The translations under genes and the position numbers were made by a program. From NCBI RefSeq assembly GCF_009811315.1, contig NZ_BLID01000001.1, forward strand, positions 1-64,000: DNA of 64,000 nucleotides, in the 5' to 3' direction. This DNA comes from Vibrio atypicus. Lineage in GTDB: Bacteria; Pseudomonadota; Gammaproteobacteria; Enterobacterales; Vibrionaceae. This document shows positions 56,188 through 64,000 of the stretch, in pieces. Every line of letters begins with the position of its first letter. Within the stretch, counting starts at the first letter, position 1. A model generated the notes under the pieces. That model had not been told where the DNA came from and ran no database searches. It worked only from the letters and a program-made list of their open reading frames with translations.

Positions 56188-57063
56188 CTACTGATTCTTT
56201 GCAACCGCTTTGAACAGTACTGAAGTGTCCATTCGACCAAAACCGTCTTGCTGTAGGTCGGCGTATTGCTCATCCACCTTTTTGGTGAGGGGAAGCTCAA
56301 GGCCTACGCGCTCGGCTTCTTTCAAACAAAAGCCCAAGTCTTTACGCATCCAATCAATAGCAAAACCAAAATCAAACTTATCTTGTGACATTGTCACGGC
56401 ACGATTTTCCATTTGCCACGACCCTGCTGCGCCATGCTTCAATGTATCGACGACTTGTTCGATGTCTAACCCTGATTTCTGAGCTAAAAGCAGCGCTTCA
56501 CTTAAGCCCTGTAAAATACCACCAATACAGATCTGGTTAACCATTTTGCAGCGTTGACCTTGGCCATTTTCACCCAGTAACGTCATCTGCTTAGCGTAAA
56601 CATCCATAATCGGTGCAACCACATCAAATACTGATTGCTCGCCGCCGCACATAATAGTGAGAACGCCGTTTTCAGCGCCAGCTTGACCACCAGATACAGG
56701 CGCATCAATAAAGGTATTGCCGTTCTGCTGCGCAGCCTCTGCAAGTTCGATTGCCAGTTCTGCCGATGTCGTTGTGTGATCCACCAGTACAGCACCAGGC
56801 TTAAGGCCTACTAATATCCCTTCTTCACCATAAACAACGCTGCGAACATCATCATCATTGCCAACACAAACGAACACAACATCGCACTCTTGAGCCGCTT
56901 GTTTCGGTGTTTCGCACGCGGTACCTTGAAATTCTCCAGCCCATTTTGCCGCTTTTTCGAATGTGCGGTTAAACACCTTAGTTTCGTGACCAGCCTTACT
57001 TAGGTATCCAGCCATCGGATATCCCATGACCCCTAACCCAACAAACGCAACTCGCTTTGTCAT
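56188..57063 (-). CDS. NAD(P)-dependent oxidoreductase, 3-hydroxyisobutyrate dehydrogenase family
   Basis: A 291-residue beta-hydroxyacid dehydrogenase. The Rossmann motif VAFVGLGVMGYPMAGYL is at the N-terminus, the substrate-loop DAPVSGGQAGAENG near residue 120, and the catalytic Lys in KMVNQICIGG near 170. The family includes 3-hydroxyisobutyrate, tartronate semialdehyde and glyoxylate/succinic semialdehyde reductases; the substrate cannot be told from sequence. It is a single gene; no valine-degradation genes are adjacent. Confidence 0.88.
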   Translation of the reverse strand: MTKRVAFVGLGVMGYPMAGYLSKAGHETKVFNRTFEKAAKWAGEFQGTACETPKQAAQECDVVFVCVGNDDDVRSVVYGEEGILVGLKPGAVLVDHTTTSAELAIELAEAAQQNGNTFIDAPVSGGQAGAENGVLTIMCGGEQSVFDVVAPIMDVYAKQMTLLGENGQGQRCKMVNQICIGGILQGLSEALLLAQKSGLDIEQVVDTLKHGAAGSWQMENRAVTMSQDKFDFGFAIDWMRKDLGFCLKEAERVGLELPLTKKVDEQYADLQQDGFGRMDTSVLFKAVAKNQ

Positions 57064-57196
57064 GACTTTCTCTCTCGTGTTATTTACTTATAGTCACCGC
57101 AGTGTACTAAACATTTAATTACAAATTAACAAGATTAAAGTGTTGTTAGAAGCTAACCGCATCAATCCTACAAACCATGTAACAGGCATAAAGAGC

Positions 57197-57222
57197 AAAA
57201 AGCCCCAATTAAGGGGCTTTTA
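57197..57222 (-). terminator. Terminator of the nitrobindin-like gene
   Basis: AAAAGCCCC and GGGGCTTTT form a 9-bp stem; on the minus strand the T-run continues into TTTTTGCTC. It lies about 27 bases after the gene stop. Confidence 0.8.
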
Positions 57223-57248
57223 CATTAGATTAAATCAGTAAAGCTAAG

Positions 57249-57869
57249 TTACTTCACTTTCACCAATGTGCTCGAATCAGTATGAGCAAATGCTTGGCCG
57301 TATATTTCTAAAGAACTGGTTTGCGAGTATGTTAATTTATCTGCTTCGATAGCAATATTCATCGAAAAGTCTGTCGTCTTCGCGTTGTCAGTCATATATT
57401 CTGACTCAGCGATACCACGCTTAGACGCCTTTAACGTCATTGTATTTCCTGCAGGACCTTCAGCAGTTACACATGTTGTTCTAGGTACACAAAATGAGTT
57501 GTAAACAATTTGATTCTTTTGGTCGTAAATAAAATATCCGCGCTGATCATGAAATTTAGAGTCGTCTGTTTTTCTAAATACTTCTTGTTTGTAATATAGC
57601 GCTACTAAATATTGATCGCTGGCATTTGTCGCATCTGCTGCGACTTCAAATGTCATCACCTCATAGAAAGGGGTAACCGCTGGTGCACCTTTACCTTGCT
57701 CTGAACCTTCTTGAGCAGGAGACATGTCTACACCACCCGTTTCTACAGATTTCCACGTTCCAACCAACTGCGCTAGTGGACCAAAATCCATACCATCAAT
57801 TTCATTGTGATCGGCTAATACTGGTGCAGATATTGCCATTGAAATACCAAGTGCGATGAGCTTTTTCAT
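57249..57869 (-). CDS. Secreted heme-binding beta-barrel-like protein
   Basis: A 206-residue protein with a signal peptide (MKKLIALGISMAIS, cleavage after VLAD region). The mature part has LAQLVGTWKSVETGG and FYEVMTFEV near the start, a pattern like the THAP4/nitrobindin heme-binding beta-barrel family, although a cysteine pair in CVPRTTC and the N-terminal signal are atypical. Probably periplasmic. Function unknown; heme binding is inference from the fold pattern. Terminated by a clear hairpin. Confidence 0.6.
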   Translation of the reverse strand: MKKLIALGISMAISAPVLADHNEIDGMDFGPLAQLVGTWKSVETGGVDMSPAQEGSEQGKGAPAVTPFYEVMTFEVAADATNASDQYLVALYYKQEVFRKTDDSKFHDQRGYFIYDQKNQIVYNSFCVPRTTCVTAEGPAGNTMTLKASKRGIAESEYMTDNAKTTDFSMNIAIEADKLTYSQTSSLEIYGQAFAHTDSSTLVKVK

Positions 57870-58199
57870 TATTATTTCCTTTATATTTGACTTTTCTGGT
57901 TGGAAATATAGAGAACTGTGTATTCTAATTATTAATCCAGATCATTTTTTGCTCTAAAATGAATCCTCCAATGTAAAGGAATATTTCTATAATTCATCTG
58001 AGACATTATTTACCGATTCTTTGCATCTGTATTTATAAATAACCAAACGTTACATAACGATATTTCAACATATAATTGCATTCTCGATTCCTAAACTCTC
58101 AGGGCTCTACATTCTCTGCAAACGAATCTAACCCTTTTACTCATCTGAGCAACTGTGCCAAAATCAAGATAACTATCACCATGTTAATTAAGCAGTCAC
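57870..58199. other. Divergent promoter region
   Basis: About 330 bp between the secreted beta-barrel-like gene (minus) and the HAD gene (plus). It is AT-rich, with no ORF, repeat or clear promoter pair that could be assigned. Confidence 0.35.
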
Positions 58200-58847
58200 A
58201 TGAAATTTCAAGCAGCCATCTTTGATATGGATGGCCTTTTACTCGACACAGAGCGTGTCTGTATGCGCGTGTTTAAACAAGCGTGCGAAACGGTCGGCCA
58301 ACCATTCTACGAAGATGTTTATCTCTCGATTATTGGTCGTAACTCCGCTGGAATTGAAACGATTTTTCGTCAAGCTTACGGCGAACATTACGAAGCACTG
58401 CACGCAGAGTGGCGCGTAAGCTATGATGCGATTGTTAAGCACCAAGCCATTCCCGTTAAGCAAGGCGTTATCGAGCTACTTAATTGGCTAAAAGAGAACG
58501 GGATCCCGACAGCGGTCGCCACGTCTACTCATCGTGAAGTTGCTACAATCAAACTCCAATTGGCAGGGCTTTACCACTATTTTGACAATCTTACTTGTGG
58601 CTGTGAAGTGTCGCACGGTAAACCCGACCCTGAAATTTACCTGCTTGCAGCAAGCCGACTGAATGTTGAGCCCACTCAATGTATTGCCTTTGAAGACTCT
58701 AATAATGGCGTTCGTAGTGCTGTAGCTGCACACATGACCACTTACCAAATCCCTGACCTTGTAGAGCCTTGTGGTGAAATAAAGGCGCTAGGTCACGCAA
58801 TCATGCCCTCTCTAACTGATGTATTGGCTTATCTAAAACAGAGCTGA
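58200..58847 (+). CDS. HAD-family phosphatase, beta-phosphoglucomutase-like
   Basis: A 215-residue haloacid-dehalogenase hydrolase. Catalytic motif I is FDMDGLLLDTE, motif II is VATST, the Lys of motif III is in HGKPDPEIY, and motif IV is AFEDSNNGVRSA. A helical cap lies between I and II. It probably dephosphorylates a sugar phosphate or similar small substrate in the cytosol. A strong hairpin follows the stop. Confidence 0.88.
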   Translation: MKFQAAIFDMDGLLLDTERVCMRVFKQACETVGQPFYEDVYLSIIGRNSAGIETIFRQAYGEHYEALHAEWRVSYDAIVKHQAIPVKQGVIELLNWLKENGIPTAVATSTHREVATIKLQLAGLYHYFDNLTCGCEVSHGKPDPEIYLLAASRLNVEPTQCIAFEDSNNGVRSAVAAHMTTYQIPDLVEPCGEIKALGHAIMPSLTDVLAYLKQS

Positions 58848-58853
58848 TGTTCG

Positions 58854-58890
58854 AGCAAGCCTGAATCACCGCATCAGGCTTGCTATTATT
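58854..58890 (+). terminator. Terminator after the HAD gene
   Basis: AGCAAGCCTGA and TCAGGCTTGCT form an 11-bp stem with a 9-base loop, followed by ATTATTCTT. Confidence 0.8.
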
Positions 58891-59009
58891 CTTCGCTGCA
58901 CTTGCCAATAACTTTCTGTTCTAACACTTTTGACATTCAACTCTTTTTATTTCCTTATCCTAACCCAATGATAGTTAATGCCGGACATTACTTTGGATAA
59001 GGAATAACA

Positions 59010-59870
59010 ATGACAAATCAATATCAACCACCAAGAGTTTGGACAATGGACGACGAAAGCGGCGGCCAATGGGCGAGCATTAATCGTCCTGATTCAGGCG
59101 CTCGTCATGAACAAACGCTGCCTATCGGCCAAAACCCTATCCAGCTATATTCGATGGGAACACCTAACGGTCAGAAAGTCACCATCATGCTTGAAGAACT
59201 GCTTGCGCTAGGGGTTTCAGAAGCTGAGTATGATGCTTACTTGATCAAAATCGGTGATGGCGATCAATTTGGTTCAGACTTTGTTGAGATCAACCCTAAC
59301 TCAAAAATTCCAGCTCTGGTTGATCGCTCTGGTGCAGAGCCAATCAATGTCTTTGAATCGGGTAACATTCTATTTTACCTTGCCGAGAAGTTTGGTCACT
59401 TCTTGCCAAAAGAGGTTGAAGCAAGAACACGTACGATGAACTGGCTATTTTGGCTTCAGGGGTCTGCACCGTATCTTGGCGGTGGTTTCGGTCACTTCTA
59501 TGTTTATGCGCCAGAGAAGTTTGAATACCCTATCAATCGCTTCACCATGGAAGCTAAACGTCAGTTCGATGTACTCGATAAGCAACTGGCTAAAACGCGC
59601 TTCTTAGCTGGAGACGAATACACCATCGCTGACATTGCGACTTGGCCGTGGTATGGCAATGTCGCGTTAGGTAATGCCTACGATGCCGTTGAGTTCTTGC
59701 AAACTGAGGGTTATACCAATGTGCTTCGTTGGGCGAAAGAGATTGAACAACGTGAAGCGGTACAACGCGGGCGTATGGTTAACCGCTCATGGGGTGAAGA
59801 GTGGGAACAAGTCCCTCAGCGCAACAGTGCCGCTGACATTGATAAGGTGTTAGCACTAAAACCTGAATAA
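59010..59870 (+). CDS. Glutathione-dependent disulphide-bond oxidoreductase YghU
   Basis: A 286-residue glutathione-S-transferase-like protein of the Nu class. Similarity to E. coli YghU is clear from the N-terminal PPRVWTMDDESGG, the thioredoxin-fold LYSMGTPNGQKVTIMLEE (the Thr-Pro-Asn-Gly segment at the GSH site) and the C-terminal helical domain with TIADIATWPWYGN. Known relatives bind two GSH and reduce disulphides or hydroperoxides. It is monocistronic, with a terminator 10 bases after the stop. Confidence 0.92.
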   Translation: MTNQYQPPRVWTMDDESGGQWASINRPDSGARHEQTLPIGQNPIQLYSMGTPNGQKVTIMLEELLALGVSEAEYDAYLIKIGDGDQFGSDFVEINPNSKIPALVDRSGAEPINVFESGNILFYLAEKFGHFLPKEVEARTRTMNWLFWLQGSAPYLGGGFGHFYVYAPEKFEYPINRFTMEAKRQFDVLDKQLAKTRFLAGDEYTIADIATWPWYGNVALGNAYDAVEFLQTEGYTNVLRWAKEIEQREAVQRGRMVNRSWGEEWEQVPQRNSAADIDKVLALKPE

Positions 59871-59880
59871 CAAAGTAAAA

Positions 59881-59907
59881 AACGGCTTAGTTCTTCACTA
59901 AGCCGTT
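59881..59907 (+). terminator. yghU terminator
   Basis: AACGGCTTAG and CTAAGCCGTT enclose a 7-base loop and are followed by TCTCTATT. It may also serve the convergent GNAT operon. Confidence 0.8.
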
Positions 59908-59918
59908 TCTCTATTAGC

Positions 59919-60374
59919 TTACAGTTGACGAGTCATAAATCGACTGTGAGGGTCTTCTTGGTAATCTCCGAACGGTTCACAGTAACTAAAATCATACTTC
60001 TCATATAGCGAACGCGCTGGCTTGAAGAACTCTTGAGAGCCCGTTTCTAAGCTGATTGTTGCAAAGCCTTTCTCGCGCGCTTGCTCAATGACATGACTCA
60101 GCAGTTTAGACGCCACCCCTTGGTTTCTGGCATTGTTCGATGTACGCATTGATTTGAGTTCGACATGAGTATTATCAAGCGCTTTAATCGCAACACAGCC
60201 CAATAACTCATCGTCACGCCAACTGCTGTAAAAAGTGATTTCTGGTGATTTTAACGCCGAAACATCAAGTGCATGAACACTCTCTGGTGGCGATGTGGCA
60301 TACATATCTGCCAAGTGTTCTTCGAGCAGCTGAATCACTTCGCCGCCATTTAGGTCATCAATTTTAATTTCCAT
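59919..60374 (-). CDS. GNAT-family acetyltransferase
   Basis: A 151-residue N-acetyltransferase. The acetyl-CoA-binding motif A is ARNQGVASKLLSHVI (R/Q-x-x-G-x-A/G), preceded by MRTSNN and followed by ETGSQEFFKPARSLYEKYDF, typical of PhnO/ElaA-like GNATs that act on small molecules or amino groups of amino acids. It is the last gene of a three-gene minus-strand cluster with a hypothetical and a methyltransferase gene; 7 bases separate it from the upstream stop. Confidence 0.85.
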   Translation of the reverse strand: MEIKIDDLNGGEVIQLLEEHLADMYATSPPESVHALDVSALKSPEITFYSSWRDDELLGCVAIKALDNTHVELKSMRTSNNARNQGVASKLLSHVIEQAREKGFATISLETGSQEFFKPARSLYEKYDFSYCEPFGDYQEDPHSRFMTRQL

Positions 60375-60381
60375 ATTCTGT

Positions 60382-60807
60382 TTATGCCTTTACCTGTGCC
60401 AACTTTAGATAAGAGTGCAGTTCTCCATTTTTATACTCAACCGCTGAGTGTATGTTGATTTCACCGTTTCCAACAACAGAAAAGTGATAGTGATTTTCGC
60501 CTTTGTAGATATCAACATTAAGCAGTCCATCTTCGACCTTCCAACACCCTTTCGTCGCGAAACGGTCAAACAGGCGAAACTCTTCAAGAGTACCATCAGA
60601 GTGAAAACAAACCTCCGTGATGTAACCGCCCGTACAGGTTTTTATCCAATGACTGTTTGAGACATCGCTTTCACTTATCGCTCTTTTACACCGCTGCCAC
60701 TGCTCTATATCGGCAGAATCAATATCAAGATCATCCACCTCGTGCAGATCTACCAGTTGTTCCTTGCTCTCTCGCCAATAGAGCTGCTTTAACGTCTTCA
60801 AACTCAT
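60382..60807 (-). CDS. Hypothetical protein in a methyltransferase-GNAT cluster
   Basis: A 141-residue soluble protein of mixed alpha/beta type with repeated aromatic strands (ENHYHFSVVGNG, then EINIHSAVEYK). No family was recognised. It is 3 bases from the upstream methyltransferase stop and 7 bases from the downstream GNAT start, so all three are likely one transcript. Confidence 0.55.
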   Translation of the reverse strand: MSLKTLKQLYWRESKEQLVDLHEVDDLDIDSADIEQWQRCKRAISESDVSNSHWIKTCTGGYITEVCFHSDGTLEEFRLFDRFATKGCWKVEDGLLNVDIYKGENHYHFSVVGNGEINIHSAVEYKNGELHSYLKLAQVKA

Positions 60808-60810
60808 CGT

Positions 60811-61551
60811 TTACTGCACCTTACCCACGTAGAGAACAAAATCTAGATTCACTTCCTTTTTACCATCACCCCATAGCTCTAGCAGCATCTTGCGAGCCTG
60901 TTTGATGAACTCATCCCCATGCTCATCTATGCAAAGCCTAGTCGCTGAAAAAGTACAAATGAAATCTAGGTACTCATCTAACGTCCAGTCCACTTTCATT
61001 TCAAATGAGGGTGGCGACAGTTGAGTGAAAGGAAACTCTACGTCTCGATAGTGATCCCAAAGCAATCGGTTCTGAGGAGCCCAATAAGGTTCAATCTTAT
61101 CTAAAATCGAACATTTCAATTCTTGGTCTATCTCACTACTCACACAAGGCCAAGTGTAGCCCCAAGCAGCAAAGACGCCTCCCGGTTTAAGTACTCGCCT
61201 AACCTCCGGCCAAAACTTATCAAAATCAAACCAATGCAATGCCTGAGCCACACAAACTAAGTCGAAAGCACCGCCATCAAAACCACTGTTTTCTGATGAG
61301 CAGACTGAATACTTAATCTTCGGATGTTGCTTCGCATTTTCGATTTGCGCCGTACTCACGTCCGTTGCAGCCACATTTTGAAAGTAACGCAGCAAGCTGT
61401 CTGCTGCCTGCCCGTTTCCACATGCGCAATCCCACACAGCTTCTGTAGCCGGTGCAACAGTAGACAAGTACTCAAACAAGGCTTCAGGGTATAGTGGCCG
61501 AGCTGACTCATAGAGCTCTGATTTATGACTAAACAAAGTATGAACTGACAT
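60811..61551 (-). CDS. Class I SAM-dependent methyltransferase
   Basis: A 246-residue Methyltransf_11-type enzyme. SAM motif I is VWDCACGNGQAADSLL, motif II/III are in NVAATDVSTAQI and DLVCVAQALHWFDF, and RRVLKPGGVFAAWGYTW follows. The start of the polypeptide (YESARPLYPEALFEYL) resembles small-molecule methyltransferases related to trans-aconitate or Tam-type enzymes. GGAGGAAGG precedes the ATG. It heads the cluster with the hypothetical and GNAT genes. Confidence 0.85.
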   Translation of the reverse strand: MSVHTLFSHKSELYESARPLYPEALFEYLSTVAPATEAVWDCACGNGQAADSLLRYFQNVAATDVSTAQIENAKQHPKIKYSVCSSENSGFDGGAFDLVCVAQALHWFDFDKFWPEVRRVLKPGGVFAAWGYTWPCVSSEIDQELKCSILDKIEPYWAPQNRLLWDHYRDVEFPFTQLSPPSFEMKVDWTLDEYLDFICTFSATRLCIDEHGDEFIKQARKMLLELWGDGKKEVNLDFVLYVGKVQ

Positions 61552-61816
61552 CCTTCCTCCTATAGCAAATCGCTCGAACTTAGACTCCCCTTCAGTGGGC
61601 TGTCTCTCAAATCAACATCACTAATAGCATTGAAGGAGCAAAGAAAAGGAATTTATCCTGAGATAACTAGATGTATGTCACACTCATTGTATGAGCCGAT
61701 TTTCGGTATTCAATTATTGCTTAACGGCTGTTTTAACGATAAAAACAATGGATTCGCACTGAACCCATTGCTTTAGCTAAGTCGTACTAGACAATCTAAT
61801 ACTCTAGGATAGCGAG

Positions 61817-62536
61817 CTACTGATTTTCGAGAATAACGCGTGCATTTAAGGCTTGAATTGGACGGTTGTTCTCTCCCATCACGTTGGCGAATTGTTTTAC
61901 TTGTTCCGGCGAGATGCTCTGTACATCTTTAAACACTAACCAACGAACCCCTTCAGAGCATGGTGGAGTAGTCAACGATCCACTAAAGCGGTAATACTCT
62001 TTGTCCCTTGGAATTAGAGCGTTCGCATCAAACGGCACTTTAATCGCAATATTTTGATCTTTGCTCGGTATGTTTTGTAGTAGTTTAGCTAACGTTGAAT
62101 TCGACTCACCAAGTTTAAAAAATACCGCAACAACGGCCAAATTGCCCTGCTCATCCGCATGAACGAAATGCGCTTCTAACGGGTACTCTTTGCCATCAAC
62201 ATGGTTTTCAGAAGGCGTATGGAAGTGGAACTGTTTCAGTTGAAACGCTTTACCATCCACTTTTAATGTATTGCTTCCCTCTAAACTGGTTTGCAAAGTG
62301 TGACCATTGTTTAGTAACGAAATCACTTTGCCTTGGTAATCAAATTGCAGATCTTTCAAATCAGCGTCGGTAGCCGACTCAATATTCACTGGACTTTGGT
62401 TTTTACCATTTGCACATTCAGAAGCAAACTCTCCCCAGTGTTCAGGTCCATGTTCGCCTTCATATCCCCAGTTCGCCGCCTGCGCTGACGCTGCAAACAC
62501 AGTACAAAGACCTAATGCTAAAATTGATTTTTTCAT
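61817..62536 (-). CDS. Periplasmic alpha-type carbonic anhydrase
   Basis: A 239-residue secreted enzyme with a signal peptide (cleavage after AQAAN, about residue 20). It shows the alpha-class motif NQSPVNIESA, the zinc His pair in FHFHTPSENHVDG and the third His in EAHFVH, plus GSLTTPPCSEGVRW. It interconverts carbon dioxide and bicarbonate in the periplasm. Cys in ASECANGK and PPCSEG could form the usual disulphide. It stands alone. Confidence 0.93.
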   Translation of the reverse strand: MKKSILALGLCTVFAASAQAANWGYEGEHGPEHWGEFASECANGKNQSPVNIESATDADLKDLQFDYQGKVISLLNNGHTLQTSLEGSNTLKVDGKAFQLKQFHFHTPSENHVDGKEYPLEAHFVHADEQGNLAVVAVFFKLGESNSTLAKLLQNIPSKDQNIAIKVPFDANALIPRDKEYYRFSGSLTTPPCSEGVRWLVFKDVQSISPEQVKQFANVMGENNRPIQALNARVILENQ

Positions 62537-62801
62537 TTCTCTTTCCTTATATCGCCAACGGTGTCCTAGACATCATAAGTCGACATAACTGTCTTAAAGT
62601 AGAGAGTAATCTTTGTTTTCATACTAACTTTCGAACCATGTTCAAAGGAATTGCAATCGCGCTGATTCTCAATAAGTAAATGCGTGCTACAAAGCAATAT
62701 TGAGCAAAAATCCCCTTCTTTTGACGAGTGTCTGGGCGTAAATTTGACCAATTAGCAAAATGCGCTAAAATAATGGCATATTGCCTAAGAGGTGACTCAC
62801 T

Positions 62802-63227
62802 ATGTCTACCACAATCGAAACTGCAGCGAATGCAAACTTAAATACTTGGTTTGGCTGGTCTATAGACAATGAACTAGACCTTTCAAATCTAGTGCGTGAT
62901 GGTGTCGACCCGTCAGTAATAAATACGTTGATTGAACACGGATTTAAGAAACAAGAACTGAACTGGGTGATCCCTAGCCGAACCTTATCGCATCGTGTCA
63001 GCAAATCCGAAAAACTGACTCGAGATGAAAGCGCAAAAGTCATTCGCGCAGCTCGATTAACCGCTCAAGCAGTTGCTGTGTTTGGCAACGAGCAAAAAGC
63101 GAATAACTGGCTAAGTAAACCTAAGAAAAAACTTGATGGGCGAACTCCAAAAGAAGCCATGCAAGATGAGTTTGGTGGCAACATTGTCGAACAATTGCTC
63201 TTGAGAATCGAATCTGGATATTTCTAA
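62802..63227 (+). CDS. Antitoxin, Xre/MbcA/ParS family
   Basis: A 141-residue protein. The C-terminal part (about 80-140) matches the MbcA/ParS/Xre toxin-binding domain: ANNWLSKPKKKLDGRTPKEA and GGNIVEQLLLRIESG. The N-terminal part (about 30-75) should be a divergent Xre-type HTH (VIPSRTLSHRVSKSEKLTRD). It should bind and neutralise the RES toxin and autoregulate the pair. The last base of its stop is the first base of the toxin start. GAGG lies 9 bases before the ATG. Confidence 0.9.
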   Translation: MSTTIETAANANLNTWFGWSIDNELDLSNLVRDGVDPSVINTLIEHGFKKQELNWVIPSRTLSHRVSKSEKLTRDESAKVIRAARLTAQAVAVFGNEQKANNWLSKPKKKLDGRTPKEAMQDEFGGNIVEQLLLRIESGYF

Positions 63228-63676
63228 TGGCGATACTTTGGCGAATATCAGATTTTGAAGATTTAAAAGGTATTGGCGGACTTAAAGCAAGTGGAAGGTG
63301 GCATTCTCAAGGCCACCTTATCGTCTATCTTGCAGAACACCCTGCACTCGCACTACTTGAGGTTTTAGCTGGCTTAGATATCGATCTAGAAGATTTGCCT
63401 GACCGATTCAAACTGCTCAAAGTTGAAATCGACGATAATGAACTGGCTCAAAGCTACTTACCCAAGTTAAAAAGTAATTGGACAAAGAACGAAAGAACCA
63501 CGCAAGCTATTGGAAACGAATGGCTGAAAGATGGCCACACCTTACTTGCCAAAGTCCCGAGTGCAATTCTCCCTGAATCTACCAACTACCTATTTAATTC
63601 AAGCCATCCCGCCGCTACGAAAGCAAATATTGTGGAAGTGATTCACTTTCCGTTTGATGAGAGATTGGTGACTTAG
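63227..63676 (+). CDS. RES-domain toxin
   Basis: A 149-residue RES-domain protein. The conserved Arg is in GRWHSQGHLIVYLAE, Glu in ALLEVLAG and Ser in LFNSSHPAA, the residues that give the domain its name. RES toxins of this type degrade NAD+ and arrest growth when not bound by the antitoxin. Its start overlaps the antitoxin stop (TAATG). A bidirectional hairpin ends the unit. Confidence 0.9.
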   Translation: MAILWRISDFEDLKGIGGLKASGRWHSQGHLIVYLAEHPALALLEVLAGLDIDLEDLPDRFKLLKVEIDDNELAQSYLPKLKSNWTKNERTTQAIGNEWLKDGHTLLAKVPSAILPESTNYLFNSSHPAATKANIVEVIHFPFDERLVT

Positions 63677-63720
63677 TTTCTCGTTAAAGGAAGAGTATTT
63701 ACATCATTCCAAACACAAGA

Positions 63721-63746
63721 AAGGCGACAGTTAAACCTGTCGCCTT
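63721..63746 (+). terminator. Bidirectional terminator between RES toxin and tdh
   Basis: AAGGCGACAG and CTGTCGCCTT form a 10-bp stem with a 6-base loop, with TTTGC on the plus side and TTCTTG on the minus side. It can serve both convergent genes. Confidence 0.8.
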
Positions 63747-63770
63747 TTGCTAATTAAAAACTAAATTCTG

Positions 63771-64000
63771 TTATTCCCAATCAAGGATAACTTTGCCAGA
63801 AAGCCCGCTACGCATAGCGTCGAAGCCTGCTTGGAAGTCATCAACCTTAAAGTGATGAGTGATGATTGGCGTTAGATCTAGGCCTGATTGGATCAGTGAA
63901 GCCATCTTGTACCAAGTTTCAAACATTTCGCGGCCATAGATGCCTTTGATAACCAAGCCTTTGAAGATAACTTGGTTCCAATCAATACCCATATCTGATG
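63771..64000 (-). CDS. L-threonine 3-dehydrogenase, partial
   Basis: Only the C-terminal 76 or so residues are in the window; the frame stays open to the right edge. The sequence [20 protein letters not shown], then [20 protein letters not shown] and [14 protein letters not shown] match the end of Tdh, the NAD-dependent zinc enzyme that oxidises threonine to 2-amino-3-oxobutyrate for the Kbl lyase. In vibrios kbl usually precedes tdh, outside this window. Confidence 0.9.
   Translation of the reverse strand, partial: SDMGIDWNQVIFKGLVIKGIYGREMFETWYKMASLIQSGLDLTPIITHHFKVDDFQAGFDAMRSGLSGKVILDWE

Overview
The window reads as a stretch of a Vibrio chromosome, probably the smaller one. The grounds are VCR-like integron attC sites, a four-domain cytolysin of the V. 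cholerae HlyA/VCC type, a K139/P2-type phage early region, many chemoreceptors and GGDEF/EAL proteins, and housekeeping genes (guaC, katG, yghU, tdh) with a Vibrio flavour. No rRNA or tRNA gene was seen. Species cannot be fixed from the sequence alone.

Layout. 1-1.4 kb: the edge of an integron cassette array (two attC sites around a YbjQ/UPF0145-like cassette gene, all reading on the minus strand). 1.9-4.3 kb: three co-directional genes of unknown role (DUF6765-like protein, lipoprotein, small coiled-coil protein). 4.5-8.2 kb: a minus-strand operon FIST sensor-aldehyde dehydrogenase-glycerol dehydrogenase. 8.5-12.5 kb: an AT-rich accessory block with a decayed IS200-like element, a cytolysin gene that probably starts at TTG, and a decayed IS5-like element. 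12.5-18.1 kb: a chaperone-usher pilus operon (pilin-usher-chaperone-tip protein) ending in an EAL phosphodiesterase gene. 18.5-24.7 kb: two dCache chemoreceptors flanking a ribbon-helix-helix protein and a Cys-rich protein, then a 9-bp tandem repeat in front of an AraC-type regulator.

25.3-36.2 kb: a P2/K139-like phage early module (rep, CII, Cox, CI, integrase) with no structural genes, so a satellite or prophage remnant. Between the repressor and the integrase it carries a three-gene cargo: a DNA methyltransferase with permuted motif order, an 830-residue protein with two GHKL ATPase domains and a histidine-kinase H-box, and a receiver-like protein with a long unknown C-terminus. The genes abut or overlap and lie on the same strand as cI. 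This is the best candidate in the window for an undescribed anti-phage or conflict system: a methyltransferase plus a possible His-Asp relay. Function is inferred, not shown.

36.2-64 kb: ordinary core genome. It holds guaC (with an unusual promoter-proximal terminator-like hairpin in its leader), a chemoreceptor, Lrp- and LysR-type regulators, a LysE exporter, a siderophore-interacting protein, an RluA-type pseudouridine synthase, two diguanylate cyclases, OsmC, a DEAD-box helicase with yqfB, a TetR/CurA-like pair sharing palindromic operators, katG, HIBADH- and nitrobindin-like proteins, a HAD phosphatase, yghU, a GNAT/methyltransferase cluster, alpha-carbonic anhydrase, a Xre/RES toxin-antitoxin pair, and the 3' part of tdh cut by the window end.

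Taken together, the left 36 kb is a mosaic of mobile and accessory DNA (integron, IS relics, toxin, pilus, phage element) and the right 28 kb is conserved backbone. Motility and surface-lifestyle control recurs throughout: three chemoreceptors, one EAL and two GGDEF proteins, and one pilus.
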